6,757 bases of DNA from Acidobacteriota bacterium (GTDB taxonomy: Bacteria > Acidobacteriota > Blastocatellia > RBC074): NCBI GenBank assembly GCA_013140935.1, contig JABFSD010000758.1:1-6757 (forward strand), written 5' to 3'. This document shows positions 1 through 4,956 of this stretch, piece after piece. Numbering within the stretch: position 1 is the first letter of the stretch; each line of letters begins with the position of its first letter. Under the pieces are notes generated by a model. The model worked only from the letters and a program-made list of their open reading frames with translations, was not told where the DNA came from and searched no databases. Made by a program: the position numbers and the translations under genes.

Positions 1-375
1 GCTCAAGCCGTCAATTTTCAACTCCGCCACGTAATCAAACGCACGCCCTTCGGCCAGCTTGTCACAACGTTTCGCCCAATCGCGCAGATCGTCAATGCTG
101 TAACTGTTATCCAGTGAAAGCATCGCGCGCTTGTGCAGGTATTCATCGAACCCTGCTGCCACCTTTCCCGAAACTCGTTGCGTAACGCTATCCGCCGTAA
201 TCAGATCAGGTCGTTCGGCTTCGAGTGCTTGCAGCCGTTTCATCAGCGCGTCGTATTCGACATCGGCAATCACCGGCGCACTCAACACATAATAACGATG
301 GTCGTGTTCGTTGATCGTCTGCCGCAGTTCCAGAATTTGTTTTTCGACAGATTGAGTTTGAGAAGGTTCAGCCAT
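1..375 (-). CDS. ligA: NAD-dependent DNA ligase LigA, N-terminal 125 residues (cut by left window edge)
   Basis: LigA seals single-strand nicks in duplex DNA during replication and repair, using NAD+ as adenylate donor. The visible part is domain Ia followed by the start of the adenylation domain. Residues 24-45 ([21 protein letters not shown] plus M) match the domain Ia NAD/NMN-binding region; residues 62-70 (DSVTQRVSG) correspond to the family's DSPTQRVGG motif; SLDN is at 87-90. ELKIDG at 118-123 is the nucleotidyltransferase KxDG motif, so Lys120 is the predicted AMP-accepting lysine. The remaining roughly 80% of the protein lies outside the window. The start at 375 fits family N-termini. 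A GAGG lies only 3 nt upstream of that ATG, unusually close; an in-frame GTG at 384-382, overlapping the peroxidase stop codon, is an alternative start. It lies 5 bp after the peroxidase gene, so the two are probably co-transcribed. Identification is very secure. Confidence 0.97.
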   Translation of the reverse strand, partial: MAEPSQTQSVEKQILELRQTINEHDHRYYVLSAPVIADVEYDALMKRLQALEAERPDLITADSVTQRVSGKVAAGFDEYLHKRAMLSLDNSYSIDDLRDWAKRCDKLAEGRAFDYVAELKIDGLS

Positions 376-380
376 AGTCC

Positions 381-1517
381 TCACATCGTCGGCTTAACGT
401 CAGACTTGTGCGCCGCGCGTTGCATATCGTCCGCTTTGCCATACCACACCACTTCGCCTGACAACGCTTTCAGGAATTCGATCAGGTCTTTTTGTTCTGG
501 CGCGGTCAATCCCAGCGGTTTGATCTTTGGCGACAGCGCCGGATTCAATCGCCCGCCCTGATTGTAAAATGCAACGACTTCTTCTAGCGTCTTGAACGAA
601 CCGTCGTGCATATACGGCGCAGTGTTCGCCACTTCGCGCAACGTAGGCGTCTTGAACGCGCTTTGATGCCCGTCGAGTTTAGACACTTCAAAACGCCCCA
701 GGTCAGGTTTCTTTGCTAAAGCCGCCGTACCCAAATTGTGATAACTCTCGTCGGTGAAATTGAAGCCTACGTGACAACTCGCGCAGCCCGCCTTGCCGAG
801 AAAAAGCTGATAACCGCGAAACGCCGCTTCGCTCATCGCTGATTTATCGTCGTTTTGCGCGAAGCGGTCATAAGGACTATTGCCCGCCAGAATCGTGCGT
901 TCGAAGCTGGCAATGGCGCGACTGAGTGTTAGCTCATTAATGACATCGCTAATGGCTCCGCTTTGTTCGGGAAAGGCCTCTTTGAACGCGGCGACGTAAC
1001 TCGCTTCATTTTGCAAATAGCGCAGAATGGTTTGCACATTGGGATGCCCCATCTCAATCGGGTTCATCATTGGCCCCAACGCCTGCTCTTCCAACGAAGC
1101 CGCGCGTCCGTCCCAAAACTGTTTGCGGCTGAAAACGCGGTTGAGAACCGCAGGTGCTTGCCGCCCGCCCTTTTGCCCGCGAATACCTACGGAAAATCGC
1201 TGCGGATCGGCAAACCCCTTCTCCGGCACGTGGCACGAAGCGCACGCGAGTGTTCCGTCTGCCGACAGCGCTTTTTCAAAAAACAAGCGCTTGCCCAATT
1301 TGACCTTCGCTTCGGTCAGCGGATTGTCTTTCGGCACGTGATAAGAAGCCGATTGCAAGTCCAGACCCAACGGAGCTTCGATTGAATAAGCCGCGTCGTA
1401 CAGCTTGGAGTCGGCAGGCGACGCCGGATGCCCACTGCATCCTTCCCAACCAGCAAACAACGCTACGAATCCGAGACAAGTGATTTTGAGATAGAGACGA
1501 TTTGAAAGCTGCCACAT
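381..1517 (-). CDS. Di-heme cytochrome c peroxidase / MauG family protein
   Basis: Predicted exported di-heme c-type cytochrome. Family members reduce hydrogen peroxide in the periplasm or, like MauG, oxidise a protein substrate; which applies here cannot be read from sequence. It has 378 residues. A hydrophobic N-terminal segment at about 8-22 precedes Cys27; the WEGC context is a poor lipobox, so it may be a signal peptide, an anchor or an atypical lipoprotein. Two heme-binding CASCH motifs lie at 92-96 and 245-249. Between them is the family block [16 protein letters not shown] (134-149) followed by MNPIEMG, containing the conserved acidic position near the peroxidatic heme. APYMHDGS at 300-307 supplies Met303 as likely distal ligand of the electron-transfer heme. 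In MauG that ligand is Tyr, so the Met favours the peroxidase-like branch. It is first gene of a unit with ligA, 5 bp downstream. A weak GTGAG precedes the ATG. The family call is secure; the substrate is unknown. Confidence 0.95.
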   Translation of the reverse strand: MWQLSNRLYLKITCLGFVALFAGWEGCSGHPASPADSKLYDAAYSIEAPLGLDLQSASYHVPKDNPLTEAKVKLGKRLFFEKALSADGTLACASCHVPEKGFADPQRFSVGIRGQKGGRQAPAVLNRVFSRKQFWDGRAASLEEQALGPMMNPIEMGHPNVQTILRYLQNEASYVAAFKEAFPEQSGAISDVINELTLSRAIASFERTILAGNSPYDRFAQNDDKSAMSEAAFRGYQLFLGKAGCASCHVGFNFTDESYHNLGTAALAKKPDLGRFEVSKLDGHQSAFKTPTLREVANTAPYMHDGSFKTLEEVVAFYNQGGRLNPALSPKIKPLGLTAPEQKDLIEFLKALSGEVVWYGKADDMQRAAHKSDVKPTM

Positions 1518-1584
1518 AACTGCTCACTACGATTTTGCTGGCAGCCGGAACTTGGCACGACAAGACACTAGCTACCTTACCGTC

Positions 1585-1613
1585 AAATTAGCTTTTCGAA
1601 TGCGGGATTTCAA
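1585..1613 (-). promoter_or_regulatory. Weak candidate promoter for the peroxidase-ligA unit
   Basis: On the minus strand TTGAAA (1613-1608) and TAATTT (1590-1585) are separated by 17 bp, about 70 bp upstream of the peroxidase ATG. The -35 matches the sigma-70 consensus well; the -10 matches only 3 of 6 positions. It is the best pair I see in this intergenic stretch, but the call is weak and alternatives exist (TTGACG nearby has no good partner). Confidence 0.28.
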
Positions 1614-1706
1614 ATAAGTTCAGCAGAACAGCTTGGTGAAACCGCCCTGATCGCCCAAAAGAAAAATGCGCCGTTCGTGCGGATGACCAGCAAGCCGTTC
1701 AATGGG

Positions 1707-1735
1707 TTGACAGCCTCAAGGACGATGAAGACAAT
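1707..1735 (+). promoter_or_regulatory. Sigma-70-type promoter for tRNA-Ser
   Basis: A perfect TTGACA -35 box (1707-1712) is followed after 17 bp by GACAAT (1730-1735, 4 of 6 matches to TATAAT). The expected transcription start, near 1742, lies about 5 nt before the tRNA 5' end, a normal geometry for a stable-RNA promoter. There is no competing gene between it and the tRNA. Confidence 0.6.
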
Positions 1736-1746
1736 GCCGACCCATT

Positions 1747-1839
<93 letters not shown>

Positions 1840-1902
1840 TTTTTTGCAAATCTGATCAGCGCGTGGCGAGTTCCGGCGAATTGCTCCACGAAAAGAATCT
1901 TT

Positions 1903-1928
1903 AAAGATAAAACTGAAAGATAAAACTG
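1903..1928 (+). repeat. Perfect tandem duplication of a 13-bp A-rich unit
   Basis: AAAGATAAAACTG occurs twice with no gap (1903-1915 and 1916-1928), between hairpin A and element B of the leader. Two identical units one and a quarter helical turns apart could be a regulator site or an unstructured RNA linker, or could simply be replication slippage. No function can be assigned. Confidence 0.85.
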
Positions 1929-1975
1929 CTAACGAGCCTGGTCGGAATCCGGCAATCAAATCACAGGCATCTTCT

Positions 1976-2008
1976 AAACTCCGCGTTGTCAGCAGCGCGG
2001 AGTTTTTT
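1976..2008 (+). terminator. Strong intrinsic terminator, or attenuator, directly before the YitJ-type start codon
   Basis: A 13-bp stem (1976-1988 with 1993-2005, a single G-T pair, all others Watson-Crick, including CTCCGCG/CGCGGAG) closes a TCAG tetraloop. T2003-T2008 forms the T-run, the first three T also pairing with the AAA at the 5' side. The run ends 6 nt before the ATG at 2015, so there is no room for a promoter after it. Any mRNA for the downstream gene must therefore include it. It can end the tRNA transcript, act as an attenuator, or both. The GGAG at 1999-2002, the only ribosome-binding-like motif near the start, is buried in the 3' arm. Confidence 0.8.
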
Positions 2009-2014
2009 ACTTTT

Positions 2015-3865
2015 ATGAACAACTTTCGAGCTTTTCTGCAAGCAGACCGCGTGCGCGTCTTTGACGGCGCGATGGGCACGATGATTTACAGCAAGGGCGT
2101 TTATATCAACCGCAGCTACGACGAGTTGAATCTGTCTACGCCCGATTTGATTGCCAACATTCATCGTGAATACATCAAGGCGGGCGCTGAGATTATCGAG
2201 ACCAATACGTTTGGCGCGTCGCGGTTGCGGCTGGCGAAACAAGGGCTGGATGACAAGCTCGTTGACATCAACACCGCTGCGGTGAAGCTGGCGCGCAACG
2301 CCGTCGAATCAGCCAAGCACGATGTTTTTGTCGCGGGCGCAATTTCGACATTAGGCGTACGTCTTGAACCTTATGGCCCGACTTCGCTCGACGAAGCGCG
2401 CGCGCTGTTCAAAGAGCAGGCACAGGTTTTATTGGATAGCGGAGTGGATTGCTTCGTACTCGAAACCTTTCACGATTTGGCTGAGATGCAACAAGCCATC
2501 TTGGCCGTGCGCGAATTGTGCGATCACGTCATCTTCGCGCAAATGACGATCAACGAACGCGGTGAAACGGCTTATGGCACTGCGCCAGAAGTCTTCACCG
2601 AAAGGCTCGACGCCTGGCTTGGCCCTGATGACGTGATTGGCTTGAACTGTTCGGTCGGGCCGCAAACGATTCTCGAAGCCATCGAAAAGATGCGGCAGGT
2701 CACGACGCGGCGCTTGTCGGCGCAACCCAACGCGGGCAATCCGCGCGATGTGGGCGGACGGCATATGTATATGGCGACGCCTGATTACTTTGGCGAATAT
2801 GCCAAGCGTCTCATCAGCGCGGGTGTACGCTTTGTCGGCGGTTGCTGCGGCTCGACGCCCGAACACATCAATATGATGGTGGGAGCCGCGCGTGCGCTGA
2901 GTCCGGGGCGCACCTCCGTGGCCGCCATCACTGTCGAAGATACTGCTTCGCAAGCCGTCGAGCCGATGCCGTTTGCCGAGCGTTCGCGGTGGGCGAAAAA
3001 AATCGCCAACAACGAATTCGTCACCAGCGTCGAAATCGTTCCGCCCAAAGGCTGCGATCCGTCGAGCATGCTCAAGGGCGTGCAGTTGCTCAAAGACAAT
3101 GGCGTAGACGCCGTCAACGTACCCGACGGACCGCGCGCGCAATCGCGCATGGGCGCGCTCGCCGTCTCGCTCATCATCGAACAGCAAGTCGGCCTCGAAG
3201 CCGTGACGCATTACGCCTGCCGTGATCGCAACCTGTTGGGAATGTTTTCAGACTTGCTGGGCGCGGCGGCCTTGGGCTTGCGCAATATGCTGTTGGTCAC
3301 GGGCGACCCGCCGAAGATGGGGCCTTATCCTGATGCGACTGCCGTGTTCGACATTGACGCCATCGGCCTGTGCAATCTGGTCAATCGTTTGAATCACGGC
3401 ATTGACCCCGGCGGCAATTCCATCGGCGAACCGACCAAGTTCGTCATCGGCGTAGGCGTCAACCCCGGCGCGCAGGATTTGGATTACGAACTGCGGCGCT
3501 TTGAATACAAGGTCGAAGCCGGGGCTGAGTACGCCATCACGCAGCCGGTGTTCGATACGGCGCAATTGAAACACTTCCTCAAACGTATCGAACATTGCCG
3601 CATCCCGATCATCCCCGGCATCTGGCCGCTGGTGAGCTTTCGCAACGCCGAATTCCTCAACAACGAAGTTCCCGGCGTGAATGTGCCCGACCACATTCTC
3701 GAACGCATGCGCAAGTGCGAAGACAGCAATGCCGCGCTCAAAGAAGGCATCGCCATCGCGCGCGAGATGCTGGCCGAAGTGCGGCCTTATGTGCAGGGCG
3801 TGCAAGTCTCAGCGCCGTTCGGGCGTGTGCCGTTCGCGTTGGAAGTGTTTGAAGAGTTGCGTTGA
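2015..3865 (+). CDS. yitJ: Bifunctional homocysteine S-methyltransferase / 5,10-methylenetetrahydrofolate reductase (YitJ type)
   Basis: This cytosolic enzyme is expected to make 5-methyl-THF from 5,10-methylene-THF and to methylate homocysteine to methionine, joining one-carbon and methionine metabolism. It has 616 residues, normal for the fusion. Residues 1-295 are the zinc-dependent homocysteine S-methyltransferase barrel: FDGAMGT (16-22), ETNTFGA (62-68), GLNCSVGP with Cys212, and GGCCGSTPEHI with Cys277/Cys278 give the three zinc ligands. A linker at about 296-330 leads to the FAD-dependent MetF-like barrel, with VEIVPPKG (Glu340 at the catalytic glutamate position), HYACRDRN, and TGDPP with Asp431. 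There is no cobalamin-binding domain. The start at 2015 is favoured because FDGAMGT sits at the usual distance from it, and the next methionines lie inside conserved motifs. An attenuator-like hairpin precedes it, and no ordinary Shine-Dalgarno is seen at normal spacing. It converges on the DUF2283 gene with a 55-bp gap that shows no obvious terminator. Confidence 0.96.
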   Translation: MNNFRAFLQADRVRVFDGAMGTMIYSKGVYINRSYDELNLSTPDLIANIHREYIKAGAEIIETNTFGASRLRLAKQGLDDKLVDINTAAVKLARNAVESAKHDVFVAGAISTLGVRLEPYGPTSLDEARALFKEQAQVLLDSGVDCFVLETFHDLAEMQQAILAVRELCDHVIFAQMTINERGETAYGTAPEVFTERLDAWLGPDDVIGLNCSVGPQTILEAIEKMRQVTTRRLSAQPNAGNPRDVGGRHMYMATPDYFGEYAKRLISAGVRFVGGCCGSTPEHINMMVGAARALSPGRTSVAAITVEDTASQAVEPMPFAERSRWAKKIANNEFVTSVEIVPPKGCDPSSMLKGVQLLKDNGVDAVNVPDGPRAQSRMGALAVSLIIEQQVGLEAVTHYACRDRNLLGMFSDLLGAAALGLRNMLLVTGDPPKMGPYPDATAVFDIDAIGLCNLVNRLNHGIDPGGNSIGEPTKFVIGVGVNPGAQDLDYELRRFEYKVEAGAEYAITQPVFDTAQLKHFLKRIEHCRIPIIPGIWPLVSFRNAEFLNNEVPGVNVPDHILERMRKCEDSNAALKEGIAIAREMLAEVRPYVQGVQVSAPFGRVPFALEVFEELR

Positions 3866-3920
3866 ATCACGCGGCACCTTTCCTGATCGCTGTGTCAGCC
3901 ATCACGAGGCACTTTTATCG

Positions 3921-4154
3921 TCAGGCCGCTGAAGCCTCCAGGATTTCAATGCCCACCAGCGTCTTTTCGTGATAGTCGTAAATCACGCCGTTGGCCGTGT
4001 CGCTTTTGCTGCGCGTCGCTTTTAGGTCTTCGTGAAACCGCAAATAAAGCGTATCCACTTTCGCGTCGTATTCGGCGCGAAACGGCAGGTTCGGGATTTT
4101 CACGCGGTTGACCGCTGACAGCACCAATTGATTCGGACTCACTTTCAGTGCCAT
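3921..4154 (-). CDS. DUF2283 family small protein
   Basis: A 77-residue protein of unknown function. The core YDAKVDTLYLRF (29-40) and GVIYDYHEKTLVGIEILEAS (about 56-75) are characteristic of DUF2283, a small beta-rich family often encoded beside toxin-antitoxin genes. Residues 1-25 form an N-terminal extension ahead of that core. It begins 4 bp after the antitoxin stop codon, with AAGG 9 nt before its ATG, and is last gene of the toxin-antitoxin operon. This suggests, without proving it, a role as accessory or alternative antitoxin. It could also be an unrelated passenger. The family assignment rests on motif recognition and is confident; the role is not known. Confidence 0.88.
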   Translation of the reverse strand: MALKVSPNQLVLSAVNRVKIPNLPFRAEYDAKVDTLYLRFHEDLKATRSKSDTANGVIYDYHEKTLVGIEILEASAA

Positions 4155-4158
4155 CGCG

Positions 4159-4449
4159 CTAGGCCTTGCTCGGACTCGTTTTCAATTGCGGCGGCAACTG
4201 TTGCCTTAGCAACTGACTGGCAAGCTGGCTGAGTTTGACGCCGCTCTGCCGTGCTTGCGCGCGCAGCGCCTTAACCACATCGGCTTCAAGCTCGACCTCG
4301 TAATGGCGCGCGCGCAACTCGCTCTGCACTTTGACGGTGCGAAAAGCGTCAGGGTAATCAGTCGTGTCGTGCGTATCCCAAAATTCAGCAGCCGCTTCAT
4401 AGCTGGCGAATTCTTCCGGGATCGGATCAATTTGCTTCTTTTTGTTCAT
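4159..4449 (-). CDS. CopG/BrnA-type ribbon-helix-helix antitoxin
   Basis: The predicted labile antitoxin of a type II toxin-antitoxin pair, expected to bind and neutralise the toxin encoded upstream and to repress the operon by DNA binding. It has 96 residues. The N-terminal part contains EFWDTHDTTDY (22-32), the signature of the CopG_antitoxin/BrnA-like group, which I take as the toxin-contacting portion. Residues 50-85 (YEVELEADVVKALRAQARQS, then GVKLSQLASQLLRQQL) fit a beta strand and two helices of a ribbon-helix-helix domain. The tail is Pro/Lys/Ser-rich and probably disordered. The ATG lies 23 bp inside the end of the toxin gene, with AGG 6 nt upstream, so translation is likely coupled. 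Toxin-first order is the usual BrnT-BrnA arrangement. Confidence 0.88.
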   Translation of the reverse strand: MNKKKQIDPIPEEFASYEAAAEFWDTHDTTDYPDAFRTVKVQSELRARHYEVELEADVVKALRAQARQSGVKLSQLASQLLRQQLPPQLKTSPSKA

Positions 4450-4723
4450 GGTAATACCTGCGTTCAGCCGCGCTCATATCGCGCGCTGAGATTGGCAAAG
4501 CCGTCGCGCGGCGTTTGCGAATGAAAAAGACAACCAGATAACGGCCCGCCGCTGTTTGCCCATAAGCAGTGTAAAGGTTCTCGCCTTTGACGCGCCCTCT
4601 TTCGGCGAGACGAACGTGCGGTTGGTCGAACAGGACTTCCTCGACTTCATCGGTCGAGACGCCGTGCTTGTCAGCCAGCTTGTCAACGAATTGCTCTTTC
4701 CAGATAACATCGTAAAGCTGCAT
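4427..4723 (-). CDS. BrnT-like type II toxin (RelE-fold ribonuclease family)
   Basis: The likely toxin of the pair. BrnT proteins are small RelE-fold ribonucleases that slow translation when released from antitoxin. The 98-residue sequence shows the family pattern: KHGVSTDEVEEVLFD (19-33), a central strand region with LYTAYGQT (50-57) and RYLVVFFIRK (61-70), and the C-terminal ISARDMSAAERRYY (78-91), where BrnT proteins have ISAR...ERR.Y. The first strand (YDVIWKEQF) differs from the common WDPAKA opening, so it may be a divergent subgroup. It is first gene of the operon, with GGCGG and AAAGG motifs about 8-14 nt before the ATG. An intact toxin frame beside an intact antitoxin suggests the module is functional. 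Activity on RNA is inferred from family only. Confidence 0.85.
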   Translation of the reverse strand: MQLYDVIWKEQFVDKLADKHGVSTDEVEEVLFDQPHVRLAERGRVKGENLYTAYGQTAAGRYLVVFFIRKRRATALPISARDMSAAERRYYHEQKEAN

Positions 4724-4767
4724 CGGTAAACCGCCTTTGTTTTACTTGAGAAAGCCTATCGGGCGGC

Positions 4768-4773
4768 ATTCTA
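4768..4773 (-). promoter_or_regulatory. Possible -10 box for the toxin-antitoxin operon
   Basis: TAGAAT (minus strand, 4773-4768) matches TATAAT at 5 of 6 positions, about 45 bp upstream of the toxin ATG. I find no good -35 partner. A short inverted repeat, CGGT-aa-ACCG (4724-4733), directly abuts the ATG and could contribute to an autoregulatory operator, but it is too short to assert. Confidence 0.22.
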
Positions 4774-4794
4774 CTACAGCCTGCCGGATTGCCT

Positions 4795-4830
4795 TCACTC
4801 TTCCAGCAGCTTGCCCACGAACACCCGCTG
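4795..4830 (-). pseudogene. Remnant of the 3' end of a second kinase-like gene
   Basis: Read on the minus strand this encodes QRVFVGKLLEE followed by a stop, against QKVFTGKLLEE plus stop at the true end of the kinase gene (4957-4992). The two 36-bp stretches differ at 7 positions, all in the 5' fifteen bases; the last 21 bases, stop codon included, are identical. An in-frame TGA directly precedes the fragment and nothing further upstream resembles the kinase, so this is only a tail. It is separated from the intact tail by the inverted-repeat element, in the same orientation. Confidence 0.6.
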
Positions 4831-4832
4831 TC

Positions 4833-4955
4833 ATCTGGGTAAGCACGCCCCCCGCGTGCTGCTCGGCAGCGCATGGCTTGGTGCTGGAAGCAGTTTCCTA
4901 CGGATTGATTACGACTGACGCCGAGGGGCACGCGGGGGCGCGGGCTTACCCAGGT
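4833..4955. repeat. Imperfect inverted repeat made of two hairpins (BIME/REP-like element)
   Basis: Arms 4833-4867 and 4920-4955 align as reverse complements over about 36 positions with roughly 31 identities and one gap, around a 52-nt spacer. Each arm has the same plan: an outer head CTGGGTAAGC, then its own small palindrome. On the left the palindrome is AGCACGC-ccccc-GCGTGCT (4842-4860). On the right it is GCaCGCG-gggg-CGCGgGC (4928-4945), with one mismatch. Two inverted copies of a short palindromic unit are the architecture of bacterial interspersed mosaic elements, which are spread by REP-associated transposases. No transposase lies in the window. The element starts 1 bp beyond the kinase stop codon and could also help terminate that transcript. 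Whether it recurs in the genome cannot be seen here. Confidence 0.65.
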
Positions 4956-4956
4956 T

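Noticed and set aside
133..561. Plus-strand frames over ligA and the peroxidase gene (also 963-1385 and 1027-1341).
   Set aside because: They lie opposite genes with clear catalytic motifs and show no domain of their own.
2429..3211. A long minus-strand frame (about 260 codons) opposite the methyltransferase/reductase gene, plus similar frames at 3248-3805.
   Set aside because: They are antisense to strongly conserved enzyme domains, have Arg/His-rich compositions typical of antisense frames, and show no recognisable domain.
3866..3920. A shared terminator between the convergent YitJ-type and DUF2283 genes.
   Set aside because: I looked for a GC-rich stem with a T-run on either strand and found none convincing.
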